The notes beneath the pieces are model-generated. The model worked only from the letters and a program-made list of their open reading frames with translations, had not been told where the DNA came from and ran no database searches. DNA of 64,000 nucleotides, from the NCBI GenBank assembly GCA_022606425.2, contig JAHDVF020000025.1, positions 186,001-250,000 of the forward strand, read 5' to 3'. Both the position numbers and the translations under genes were made by a program. Numbering within the stretch: the first letter of the stretch is position 1; each line of letters begins with the position of its first letter. Positions 9,897 through 20,270 of the stretch are shown here, in pieces. Source of the stretch: Lepidostoma basale. Its lineage: Eukaryota > Arthropoda > Insecta > Trichoptera > Lepidostomatidae.

Positions 9897-10687
9897 CCGT
9901 CGCGTTGCCATGTGGTCAATTGAGTTTCCACTGCCAATTTAAAGTTGATTTTCTTAAAACCTATGGACCCTAATATTATAAAAAAAATTGTAATCCTCCA
10001 TTGAAGTGTTTTCAATATTTCGTAATAAAAAAAAAAGCAAAAAATTACTTCCTTCATCCCAAAAAAATATTTTCTAAGACTGCCCTCACCTTCATTCGTG
10101 TTAAGGTAGAATTTGTTTTGCTAATATTTACAACTTTATCAAAAGTGACAAATACTTACTCGCTGTTTTGAACGTAACGTATTATAAATTATATGTTTGG
10201 CCTTTTCTCATAGGTACGTAATAATACCGACTGTGGACGGAAACGCAGCACGCAACTTAATAATATCAGAACTGTGAAAATATTAACACTTTACCAAAAG
10301 GGACAAATATTAATACGTACTCGTTGTCTTGAACGTACTATACATTTTGCCTAGGTGCCTTTATCATACGTAAAATCTCGTAAGTCTCGCCCCGCCGGCC
10401 GCGGCGCGCAGAGACAAGTTAATACTTGGTGTCAGTTGCTCGTATGCTGTGACGCATTCCATATCAGAAATCGCATGGTTCCAGAAAAAAATTAATAATG
10501 ATATTTTTTTCAAATAATCCATGTATGTTATAGATATCGATCTATTCCTAATGAAATTCCCTACAAGATGACATAAATTAAATTTTGATTCATCGAGTCA
10601 TATGCTTGATATTTAGATAAAGTTAGCGGTAAACTGAATTGACCACATGGGAGCGAGCGTTTTGTTTTGAACACGGTACGTTAACGG
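9897..10687 (+). mobile_element. piggyBac-like non-autonomous element, copy 1
   Basis: 791 bp bounded by TTAA on both sides (9893-9896, 10688-10691). Ends start CCGTCGCGTTGCC and, inverted, CCGTTAACGTACC; the subterminal block CATGTGGTCAATT occurs inverted at both ends. Copy 2 is at 48052-48815. TTAA targets and short C-rich TIRs fit the piggyBac superfamily. No transposase frame is present. Confidence 0.75.
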
Positions 10688-10691
10688 TTAA

Positions 10692-11284
10692 GAGGGATAC
10701 CAGGACAGAACGGTGTGGTGCTCTATCCTCTCTGCCTACCACTATGAGGAAACGTCGTGATGAAGTTTGAATGTATCAAGCTGTTTTGAAATAACGCACG
10801 TATTGAATTTCTAAACAAGTAGAAACTATATTATTTCAAGAGTTAATTCCGCATGCACAATGCCTCCGCTCATTCAAACAGCAAATGCAGAATACCTTTT
10901 GCCTCCGTTTCGAGGTGCATTATAAACATGTGTTGATATTAAACTTCGAAGTTTATAGTCAAGAATGTTTCATCGTGTTGAAACAAAGGTTCGCTAGAGT
11001 TTGACTAACTTTATTTACTCTGCTATTTGCAAACTTGGGACAACTTTGAGAGCCAAAGTTACGATAATAATAATATTGCATTTATCTCGCTGGGGCATGT
11101 CATTTGGATGACATGCATTATGCATTCTATCTGTGCACAATGTGTCTAGTAAAGTTTATTCCGCAAACATATATTCAAACACGTGTCCGGCATCTCACAC
11201 ATGTGGATATATTACATTATAAATCAACACAATGGACTAAGGGCAGTGTAAATTTTGCAATACGAATGTTTGTTCATTTCCTCA
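10692..11284. other. No supported gene
   Basis: About 10693-10755 recalls a LINE 3' tail (CAGGACAGAACGGTGTGG ... CTGCCTACC). The rest shows nothing I can name. Confidence 0.4.
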
Positions 11285-12000
11285 TTCATCATCATCATCA
11301 TCAGATGAAGACCGTCCTTCACGGTTGTGGGTCTGCATGTGACTGAAGAGCCCGATCATGCACCCACATATTCTGGGGCATCTGGGGCAGGGGAAGGCGC
11401 TTGTAATGTGTCTCCCAGTGGTCTTTTCTTTCTCCTCCTCCTCTCTGCGACGTCGTCTCTGCGCTGTGCTTCAAAGTCTTTTGTGCCTCTATGTACTGCT
11501 GTTTTCCACCTAGGTCTGTCCTCTGCAGTCTTTTCCCAGCAATCATAGTCTATGCCAGTATTTTGTAGGTTTTCTTTAAGGGAGTTCTTAAAACGTTTCC
11601 TCTGGCCACCGTGTGAGCGATTCCCTTCGGTTAGCTGAGAGTACGTAATCTTCCTTGAGAGTCTTATCTCAGGCATTCTGATGACGTGACCAGCCCAGCG
11701 CAGTTGTTTCTGAATAGTGGCAGCCTCAATACTTGTCATATTGACCTCAGCAAGTATGCTGTCATTTGTCCGTTTTTTCTGCCATTTTACATTTAGGATC
11801 CTACGTAGACAGCGTTTGTGATATCGATCTAGGGCTTTTGTGTGTCTTCTGTATGGGGTCCATTTCCTCATTACCAAGGGTCTTAAAGCCACTCGGGGGT
11901 TAAACAATCCTCTCTGTTCTCCGCAGCCCGCACCGCCGAGTAGAGGTTTTCTCCAGTCATCTCCTTTATCTGGACACACTACCAAGCAGGAGATCTGCAT
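11285..12000 (-). pseudogene. LINE-F ORF2 C-terminus with zinc-finger tail
   Basis: Minus-strand frame 12000-11356 (214 codons) reads YRRHTKALDRYHKRCLRRIL, IEAATIQKQLRWAGHVIRMP, LTEGNRSHGGQRKRFK, AEDRPRWKTAVHRGTKDFEA and a basic ERRRRKK run. A +1 shift near 11400 leads into CPRC...GLFSHMQTHNRE, a C2H2-like finger, then an Asp run from (GAT)n. Some LINE ORF2 proteins end in such a finger. The RT core is missing. Another 3' end of the family is at 40560-40870. Confidence 0.8.
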
Positions 12001-12109
12001 CTTATTCTTTTACTTAAAACACTTCCTGGGATATTTTTTTATTCCAGGTTACCAAATTATCTCCTGGCAATGTGACCAAAGCAACTCACAAGCGGACTGC
12101 TTATTATAG

Positions 12110-12258
12110 CTAGTCTTCCTGTTATTTTGAGCTCATTAAGGATCGAGTCTTTCGTTCTATTAAAAACCAGTTATAATAATTTAATACTCTTTGGAATTTG
12201 ATAATAACTTTGTTTAATCCACTAATTATTTAAAAAAATATTAAAAATCACGACATGT
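12110..12258 (-). mobile_element. PLE-i fragment, left of the LTR insertion
   Basis: The inverted block AACTTTGTTTAATCCACTAA (12208-12227) and CACGACATGT (12249-12258) are the reverse of the sequence that follows and contains the hammerhead 3' half elsewhere (20190, 46990). The motif stops in mid-stem III and resumes after the LTR element at 19821. Confidence 0.75.
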
Positions 12259-13194
12259 TGTAATGGTACATCATTACGATTTCTTCGGCCACTGTATTCG
12301 CCCCAATTCTCCCCAGTTAAGTACCTCTTCGAAATTTATTTCCAACTTCTCCTGTTTGCGCCCTGTGAGCCACCGCCGCCTTCCCAATTGGTATCACTGC
12401 TTTTTCGGTACTCTATGCTTCGAGGCAGAAGCCCGTCACTTCCCTCCAGTCAGCCGTCGCGGGTAGGCCGCCATCTTGTGTTCTTTCGCCAGTGCCCAGT
12501 TACCACCACGATGTAGGAGAAACGTTAATCCGTTTGCATCCGGCTGGACCAGCAATGGTTCAGCCTTTCTCCCATCATATCAGGTAGAATACTAATAATA
12601 ATATCCATATCGAAGACCGCACATTGGTTACACATGTGCGTCATGTGTCCGCGTGTCTGCGATTGATTCCCTCCGCCACGGTCCGAGCCATCCTCTGCTC
12701 CCGAAATTGCCGCCCACGTGTTGTCGCACATCATGTCCCGACAACGTGGTTGACCTCACCAGCCAGCGGAACTGCGAGGACCACTTCTTCATGCCGCTTC
12801 AGACAGCACCAACAGGTTAGGGAACCTCGTGTCTGCCAGGTGACGCTCTACATATTGAATTGCTGACCCACCATCTTCTGGTCAGCGTCGCTGATAACGT
12901 CTACGGACGACGTCGCCGGTCGATGTCCTGACGAGCACGCCATCGAGGAATCACCTCAAACAGCCTCTTCATTATTTCATCATGTGCCTTTTTATTATGT
13001 ATTCGTACGACATCCCTAGCCTCTGGATTATTATTATAATGTTAACTAGATAATAAACCTTAATGTATCCCAAAATAACTGTCTTTATATTTACACCCGT
13101 CCCTGAATCGAATAATATACCGAAAAGAATCTCACGATTACCACCCTGAAGATAAAAACCATGCTCTCTGTGCTAACCGAGGAGGTACGTTTCA
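12259..13194 (+). repeat. 5' LTR (936 bp)
   Basis: Starts TG, ends CA. I see two differences from the 3' LTR: T/A at about 12608 versus 19235, and one missing A in the T-rich run near 12990 versus 19617. A polyadenylation-type AATAAA lies at 13052-13057. Short open frames inside (12263-12466, 12624-12866, and 12734-12525 on the minus strand) are present in both LTRs simply because the LTRs are identical. Confidence 0.93.
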
Positions 13195-13262
13195 CTGGCG
13201 CCCCAAACGTGTGGCATTTCGGTGTTATTATTCGATTTAGGACTCGTGTAAATTTAGGTATC
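13086..13262 (+). repeat. Inverted repeat bracketing LTR end and primer site
   Basis: About 40 bp at 13086-13126 (late LTR) is inverted at about 13220-13262, with shared cores TTTACAC, AATCGAATAATA and ACCGAAA. In RNA the arms would form a long hairpin with the primer-binding site in its loop. A leader role such as packaging or dimerisation is inference. Confidence 0.6.
13196..13213 (+). promoter_or_regulatory. Primer-binding site
   Basis: TGGCGCCCCAAACGTGTG begins one base after the 5' LTR. The TGGCGCC start is the complement of a tRNA 3' end GGCGCCA, as used to prime minus-strand synthesis in many retroelements. The priming tRNA cannot be named from this alone. Confidence 0.75.
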
Positions 13263-13510
13263 CGTATCATATATTACTGCATACGATTTCAAGTTCTACC
13301 ATGCAAAATTCATAAATCTTTACATTCAAATGTTTAAGTAATCTTCCCGCTTGTATCCTTTTGTAAAGATCGTAATTTCAAATTTATCGAATTATTCCCA
13401 CATGCGCATGCGTCGATCTTCCTTTCGGTACACATGTACTCAGCGCGTGTATCCGCCGCGTATTTCATTCTCAAATTTCAAACGCTTCGCGCGTGAACCG
13501 GTGCACAATG

Positions 13511-13541
13511 GGGCAGGATTCAGATTTCTCATACAATAACC
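13511..13541 (+). promoter_or_regulatory. RSS-like left end of Transib
   Basis: After heptamer CACAATG (13504-13510) comes a 22-bp spacer and then ACAATAACC (13533-13541), which matches the V(D)J nonamer ACAAAAACC at 8 of 9 positions. Transib ends are known to resemble recombination signal sequences. The right end has the exact heptamer CACAGTG but no comparable nonamer. Confidence 0.45.
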
Positions 13542-13777
13542 CAAAAAATAAAAATTATGATTCTTTAAACGCTTTGTTATTATATGATGACTCAGATATA
13601 TTTAGCATATGATCACGAGCAGATAGACAAGCTAGACTGTGACACATTTGCTCTAGCACCCCTCAATCGGAGCCGATTACTCGTAGAGGTTACACGTCCG
13701 TTATTTCAAGTCAGCGCAACACCTAGTTTCTAACATTTCTTTAGTTGTATTATTGATAAAAAATTTAAAGTTTTAGT

Positions 13778-16157
13778 ATGGAACCTTACACGTCAGGTAT
13801 GTATCCTCTTTTTCGAGTTAAATTAATTGTAATTACGGCTTGTTTTAAATGTAAAAAAATTAAACCGATTTCGCATTAAAATGATACAGAGGTTTTTGTA
13901 ATATTAAAAAAACATTTAGAGATTTAGTATAGAATCCCGATGAATTCCGCAAGTATTTTAATTGATTTATAATAAGTAATTGTTGTACTTTATTGATATG
14001 ATGTTATTTTTTGCCACTTTTTGCACTTTTTTATAATAACAGCATATTTCGAATAACCAAAAATGAAAAAAAAAATACACCAATTTTGTATCTTATTCTG
14101 TATTTCCTTTTCTCGCATACCTAGGTACCAGCTCCAGCACTTTGTTCATGACAAAGCGTCAATTAATAACGCTTATGAAGAGTTTCGGAAAAGAAAAATT
14201 GAAGGATCAAATTGATTTCCTGCAAAAAGAAATCATAAAACGGACAGGGTGTGTTGATGAGTTAGGAAAAAGTGTTACGTGTGTTAAAAATTTTATTCGG
14301 TTTAAATTTGATTATAAATCATGATGGGAATCAGCTCACTGGATGAAAGAAAGATTTCTCGATGTTAATAAAACGTGGCTTGATACATCCGTTTCTTTCA
14401 TTCGCGCTACAAAAACATGTGGCGGTCGCCCGATGATTCCTTTTGAGGAGAGTACAGAAAGGGTGAAGCGGCAAAAGACGGTTAATCTGAGGAATTCTGC
14501 ATCTCTGCCAGACTTACTCTACGCAATACAAATGGAACTTAGAGCTGCATGACAGGCAGATGCTTCAAAGTTGGTTCGAGGTATTTTATCTGTTCCAACA
14601 GGTTCAGGTAAATCTCATCAAACTTCCAGGGAGTCTTTTGGAAACGTGTTCATGTCAGCAGAAGATGCTTTAGCACTTTTAATAGAAGCGGACTTGCCTC
14701 CACATCAGTATAACGCTATTAAGTTGAAATCTAAAAACTTATATCCTTCGTATAAAACTGTACAGGCCTAAAAAAGACGATGTTATCCAGAGCCAGAAAA
14801 TATACATGTCACGGATACTTTGGTATATGTTGATTTGCAGATCATGCTTAATCTCACGATTGAGCGTTTAATTATCACCCATCAAGATGTTGTTTTTACA
14901 CTCGAACCCAAAGAATTAAATAATATGGTATTATATTCCAAATGGGGAGTTGATGGAAGTTCGGGGCACAGTTCACATAAACAGGCTTTTTTTGACGCAG
15001 ATGCCGATGATGCAGCGGTTTTTATCACATCATTTGCCCCCTTACGCCTAGTGTCTGGCGCCAAAATTATTTGGCAAAATCCAAGACCTGGTTCAACGAG
15101 GTATTGCAGACCTCTGAAAATAGAATTTATTAAGGAATGCACAGCAGTACCTTTGGAAGAGAAACGAAGGGTAGATGAAGAAATAAAAAATATTACCACA
15201 ACCATAGTCAGACTAGATGGGCGCGTTATCGTAATCAAACATCATTTAATATTCGCAATGATTGATGGCAAAGTATGTAATGCTATCACACAAACTTCTT
15301 CTACCCAAAAATGTTACATACGTGGTGCCACATCTAAACAATTGAATTATAATATATAGATGCATTGCTAACAAAATAAATAAAAACAGAAAATTTAGAA
15401 TTCGGCATTTCGGTCTTGCACGGATGGATACGCTTTTTTTAGTGTCTTCTCCATTTGACGTACAAACTGCCTATAAAAGCTCAAGGAACAGACAAGGAAA
15501 TCGTTGAAGAAACTAAGAAAAAAATTCAAGCTCAGTTAAAAAAAAACTAGGTTTGATCGTGGACAAACCAAGCCGGGCTTTGGTAACACAAACGATGGAA
15601 ATACCGCCAGGCGTTTTTTTTTTAATGCAGAGGTGTCTGCAGAAATAAACAATTTAGATGTAGAATTAATAAGAAAAATGCACACCATTTTAATAGTTAT
15701 ATCATGTGGTCATGAAATTAGTGTGGAAAAATACCGGGAGTATGCGTTACATACAGCCAGATATTTTGAAGAAAAATATCCGTGGTGTAATATGCCACCC
15801 ACACTTCACGAATATTTAATACACGGACCTGAAATAATAAAAACGTCAATATTGCCGATAGGTCAATTAACCGAAGAAGCGCAGGAAGCACGTAACAAAG
15901 ATTTTAAAAAGTTTAGGGAGTACCTCTCGAGGAAATCCAGCAGAACGAATTTAAACACGGATATTTTAAATTTTCTTTTACTCTCATCAGATCCTTTAAT
16001 AACTAGTAAGAGGAAATTACCGAAAGAGAAACTAACTAGACTCCCCAAAGACGTTATGGATCTGATAATACCTCCATCTACAGGGTCCTCCAGCCAAAGC
16101 GAAAATGATGAATCCGATGACAATGATGGTGTCTCAGAAATATCTGATAACGAGTAA
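13778..16157 (+). pseudogene. Transib transposase (RAG1-related), disrupted
   Basis: A likely first exon, ATG at 13778 to 13796, ends CAG|GTATGT. An acceptor CCTAG at 14120-14124 joins in phase to the main frame, open from 14125. In-frame stops fall at 14322, 14550, 14769 and 15357. Frame changes in 15360-15632 still leave recognisable LHGWIRFF and GNTNDGNTARR blocks. The last frame runs to 16157 with an acidic Ser-rich tail. Catalytic residues: Asp in SKWGVDGSSGHS (14952-14954), Asp in FAMIDGKVCNAIT (15264-15266), and Glu in EEAQEARNK (about 15885). The CxxC of the zinc site reads CYIR, so its second Cys is lost. Family function: cut-and-paste transposition by a DDE nuclease. Confidence 0.93.
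13797..14124 (+). other. Probable intron of the Transib gene
   Basis: Donor CAG|GTATGT and a pyrimidine-rich acceptor ending CATACCTAG join codon fragments G and GT in phase, continuing into the main transposase frame. The 6-codon exon and the length (328 bp) are plausible for an insect intron. Predicted, not proven. Confidence 0.55.
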
Positions 16158-16469
16158 AAAAAATATATTGGTGTGTATTTATGAAGGGTAAAATCGACGT
16201 TCTTTCAAGAAACGTATATATTTTGTAAAACTAAGCTGCATTTTACGTTATTAAAAATAATAAAAAATGACTTTAACGAGCATATAAAAATAAGACAGTA
16301 TTTGACACATATTTCATTGTTATTGGAAAAATAAAGTGTTAATATTCATGACATTGTCTCTTATTTTCATTAACCCACCTAATTACATTAAATCCTATGA
16401 TTTATAGCTATATATATAGCTTCTATGAGTTAATGACACGTTTTCATATTTTGGCCCCACTGTGCGGTG

Positions 16470-17129
16470 GATCGAAATAACTGTCAGTACGCTTGCACTT
16501 TGGCATAAGGGAAATTCATAGTATTTCGCACATTTCCTTCTTATCCCGCATGGTAATCGTTATTAAATTTTCTCTCGTCTCTCAACTGTGGCTAGCAAAG
16601 TCGCAATATCATGAGTGTATATTTTTGTTAATATTCTATCTGACCAAGTATTCACCTAATTGTAATAACCTTAATTTTTTATACTAGTTGTAAATAACAT
16701 TCAATAATAAAACTTCTGTGATCCTCGTGCTGTAAAAATAATATGTTTACAACACAATAACTATCTGAACTGACAAGAATGGTACATTGTCAAGTGTGAA
16801 TAGTTTCTAAGTTCAACTCAAAACTTAGTGGCGTCCAAATGAATGTAAATCAGTAATTAAATTCACTAAACACGTATACTTTCTAGATTTAGCTGGTGAA
16901 AATCTAGTGGCGTCCCAATTTCTATCTTACTTGCGTTTGTAGTGTCTATTGTGTAATGGTATGTATGAATAAGTGTCTGATGAAGAATAAACTGCCCCCA
17001 TTCTCCACTTAGTCTAGTTATGTTAGAAGCGCTTTAAAAGAAGATGCATGAATCAATAGAATGAATGAATAAATGTAAATCTCCCGAATGCTAGAGAAAC
17101 TTGATAGACCTACAAACTCATTTGTATTA
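16470..17129. other. LTR-element interior, non-coding
   Basis: AT-rich. I looked for RT, protease and integrase signatures and found none. Confidence 0.6.
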
Positions 17130-17850
17130 TGGTTTGGTTATATTTTCCCTTCCTACTTGAATGTTCCATCTTCTTGTATGTTCTGGGTGGATTAGGCTTC
17201 CTTTGTTTGTGTGGAATACTGAATTGTCCATCACTTATAATGTTATGAACTTTTCCATCTCAGCAGAACAGAAATTTCATTGACATACAATTTTTGTATG
17301 TGCCAATTATCTAAATTTATAAATATTGTAACACCATTTTTTTTATACTTAGTTTTTTTTTTTTAATCATCTTTCATTGCTATATACATTTGTTCTTGTG
17401 TGTTCTGGATGGATAAAAACTTATTTTATTTGTGTGGAATACCAGATTGTCCATCACTTATAATGTTATGAACTTTTCCATCTCAGCAGAACAGAAATTT
17501 CATTTACATACAATTTTTGTATGTGCCAATTGTCTAAATTTGTAAATATTGTAACACCATTTTTTTTATACTTAGTTTTTTTTTTTAATTATCTTTCATT
17601 GCTATATACATTTGTTCTTGTGTGTTCTGGATGGATAAAAACTTATTTTATTTGTGTGGAATACCAGATTGTCCATCACTTATAATGTTATGAACTTTTC
17701 CATCTCACCAGAACAGAATTTTTCTCCACATACAATTTTTGTATGTGCCAATTGTTTAAATATATAAATATGGTAACACCATTTTCTTTATAACTTAGAT
17801 TTTTTACTTATCATTGATTGTTTTATATGTTCATGTGTGTTTTGGGTCGT
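17130..17850 (+). repeat. 222-bp tandem array, about 3.2 copies
   Basis: The landmark TTCTGGRTGG falls at 17181, 17403 and 17625, and a diverged one near 17840. Units share GGAATACYRGATTGTCCATC, CATCTCAGCAGAACAGAA and GTATGTGCCAATT. The second and third are nearly identical; the first and last are more diverged. Non-coding. Confidence 0.88.
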
Positions 17851-18020
17851 GAGTCGGTTAAAGGTGTTGCATATTGGATTGGTAATCACTTTTACGATTG
17901 AGTTCACTTCTCCGATTCACCTGAACAATAACGTCCATTATATGTTTTAAAATGTTGTAGATATATATGTTGTTTCAGTCACCTGTAGAGTTTGTTTTTG
18001 TAGAGAATAGAAGGAGTCAG

Positions 18021-18210
18021 AACGCTATAGGTATACAGCCTTAGAATATGTAGATGTGCCTTATTTTCCGAGGCGAAAGGGAGCCAGACCCTAATAAAAA
18101 GCAACGCTATAGGTATACAGCCTTAGAATATGTAGATGTGCCTTATTATCCGAGGCGAAAGGGAGCTAGACCCTAATACAAAGCAACACTATAGGTATAC
18201 AGCCTCATAA
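18021..18210 (+). repeat. 82-bp tandem array, about 2.3 copies
   Basis: Units starting AACGCTATAGGTATACAGCC at 18021, 18103 and 18185 share CCGAGGCGAAAGGGAG and AGACCCTAATA. Only a few differences between copies. Confidence 0.9.
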
Positions 18211-18489
18211 TATGTAAACGGACATGCCTCTGCTGTATGTAATTTAAATTTTTGTTTTTACTGGTGACTGAACACATAATATTGTTGTAACTGTTTTCTT
18301 TATAATCTATCATCTAGGCTAGAGATGTCCAACAATAATTTACCTCAAGATCATAACACTTTTTCATTTTAGAATCAGTGAGTGCTATTTACCTGCAAAG
18401 AAAAAAAAAACAATTGTCTCTTTTGTGCTGTGGAAACTTTAAAACAATGATAATTTTTTGTATTTATAACTTAACTGCATTTGTGTTTT

Positions 18490-18720
18490 TACCTGAACTG
18501 TAATTTGTATTTTTTTTTAAACTTAACAATTTGTAATATGTCAAACTAACTGCCACCTAGGACTTAAACTTGTCTCTCCTGTGTTTAATGATCCTTAATT
18601 TTCTGAACTAAACTATAATTTGTATTTTTTTTTTAAACTTAACAATTTGTAATATGTCAAACTAACTGCCACCTTTTAGGACATAAACCTGTCTCCCATG
18701 TGTATAATAATGATCAATTT
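18490..18720 (+). repeat. 115-bp tandem repeat, two copies
   Basis: TAATTTGTAT..AAACTTAACAATTTGTAAT..CAAACTAACTGCCACC occurs at about 18501 and again at about 18616, with small changes. Confidence 0.85.
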
Positions 18721-18885
18721 TTTTTAAGCTTGTGAATCTGATTGGTACTTTTAAATAGGCTGTCTTTGTATTTCTCAATTGTCCAAACTGTCACCTTCTA
18801 GAATTTTTATCTACCTGCAACTTTTGTATGCCATTCACTGAAGGAGCTTTTTTTATTATTTTTTTTTATTCCACATAAGAGCGAG

Positions 18886-19820
18886 TGTAATGGTACATCA
18901 TTACGATTTCTTCGGCCACTGTATTCGCCCCAATTCTCCCCAGTTAAGTACCTCTTCGAAATTTATTTCCAACTTCTCCTGTTTGCGCCCTGTGAGCCAC
19001 CGCCGCCTTCCCAATTGGTATCACTGCTTTTTCGGTACTCTATGCTTCGAGGCAGAAGCCCGTCACTTCCCTCCAGTCAGCCGTCGCGGGTAGGCCGCCA
19101 TCTTGTGTTCTTTCGCCAGTGCCCAGTTACCACCACGATGTAGGAGAAACGTTAATCCGTTTGCATCCGGCTGGACCAGCAATGGTTCAGCCTTTCTCCC
19201 ATCATATCAGGTAGAATACTAATAATAATAACCATATCGAAGACCGCACATTGGTTACACATGTGCGTCATGTGTCCGCGTGTCTGCGATTGATTCCCTC
19301 CGCCACGGTCCGAGCCATCCTCTGCTCCCGAAATTGCCGCCCACGTGTTGTCGCACATCATGTCCCGACAACGTGGTTGACCTCACCAGCCAGCGGAACT
19401 GCGAGGACCACTTCTTCATGCCGCTTCAGACAGCACCAACAGGTTAGGGAACCTCGTGTCTGCCAGGTGACGCTCTACATATTGAATTGCTGACCCACCA
19501 TCTTCTGGTCAGCGTCGCTGATAACGTCTACGGACGACGTCGCCGGTCGATGTCCTGACGAGCACGCCATCGAGGAATCACCTCAAACAGCCTCTTCATT
19601 ATTTCATCATGTGCCTTTTTTTATGTATTCGTACGACATCCCTAGCCTCTGGATTATTATTATAATGTTAACTAGATAATAAACCTTAATGTATCCCAAA
19701 ATAACTGTCTTTATATTTACACCCGTCCCTGAATCGAATAATATACCGAAAAGAATCTCACGATTACCACCCTGAAGATAAAAACCATGCTCTCTGTGCT
19801 AACCGAGGAGGTACGTTTCA
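18886..19820 (+). repeat. 3' LTR (935 bp)
   Basis: Near-identical to 12259-13194. It is preceded by a weak purine-rich tract (AAGAGCGAG, 18877-18885) in the place of a polypurine tract, and followed by the ATGT duplication. AATAAA is at 19678-19683. Confidence 0.93.
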
Positions 19821-20270
19821 ATGTTTCGGAGGATACCTCCATCTTCAGGTGTAATTAATAATAAGATTCTTACTCTGTCTACATTTAATCTCCCAAGCTT
19901 CCATTCCCAATCAAATGTAAATTAATTATTTATTAATTTCTATATAAATTATGTCTTTCAAAAATTTTTTTTTCTTAATAACATTTTTTTAATATGTTTA
20001 TGATGTATTATTATTATTTATTAGTTCTTACTGTTAAAATAAATATTATTAGTATTTGAATTATTGTATCGAATTTTAAATGCGTTTTTATATTAGTCTT
20101 TCTTTGTTTAGGTTTTATTATAGTCTTACACCTGAAGATGGAGGTATCCTCTTATTTTTTAAAAATAATTAATGGATTAAACAAAGTTATTTTAAATTTC
20201 CTAGGTAAATTACTATGGAATTCCACAGTGTTAATGCCTTAGCGTTCAATAAGTTACCATAATATGAACT
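19821..20270. mobile_element. PLE-i fragment, right of the LTR insertion
   Basis: 19821-19853 is the rest of the inverted hammerhead-like motif (TTTCGGAGG ATACCTCC ATCTTCAGGTGT). 19854-20126 matches the 3' part of the PLE at 46620-46950. A plus-strand half motif (TTACACCTGAAGATGGAGG, 20127-20145) then leads to the shared end with CACAGTGTTAATGCCTTAGC near 20240. Two motif copies in opposite orientation thus flank a short body. Confidence 0.75.

Larger units (their letters stand above)
13504..16464 (+). mobile_element. Transib DNA transposon (2961 bp)
   Basis: Ends read CACAATGGGGC (13504-13514) and, inverted, CACAGTGGGGC (16464-16454), flanked by perfect 5-bp duplications CGGTG (13499-13503, 16465-16469). 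Five-base GC-rich duplications and CAC-type termini are the signature of Transib, the superfamily related to the V(D)J recombinase RAG1. Length matches the family's usual 3 kb. The enclosed transposase is dead. Confidence 0.93.
12259..19820 (+). mobile_element. LTR retroelement without gag-pol (LARD-like), nested Transib inside
   Basis: Two long direct repeats (12259-13194, 18886-19820) start TGTAATGG and end TTTCA. They are flanked by the 4-bp direct repeat ATGT (12255-12258, 19821-19824). A primer-binding site follows the 5' LTR. Removing the element and one ATGT restores a continuous inverted PLE-i hammerhead motif, which independently confirms the boundaries. Apart from the nested Transib, the interior (about 2.7 kb) has no protease, RT, RNase H or integrase motif and carries three tandem arrays, as in large non-autonomous LTR elements. 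It would depend on enzymes from another element; the superfamily cannot be told. Confidence 0.9.

Noticed and set aside
12263..12866. Three short open frames repeated identically at 18890-19493
   Set aside because: Their conservation is only the identity of the two LTRs; no protein motif, and they overlap on both strands.
15360..15632. Deletion in the Transib transposase
   Set aside because: The expected LHGWIRFF and GNTNDGNTARR blocks are present in other frames, so this is frameshifted, not deleted.
17130..18720. CRISPR-like or satellite arrays
   Set aside because: Repeats are long (82-222 bp), contiguous and without spacers, inside an LTR element.
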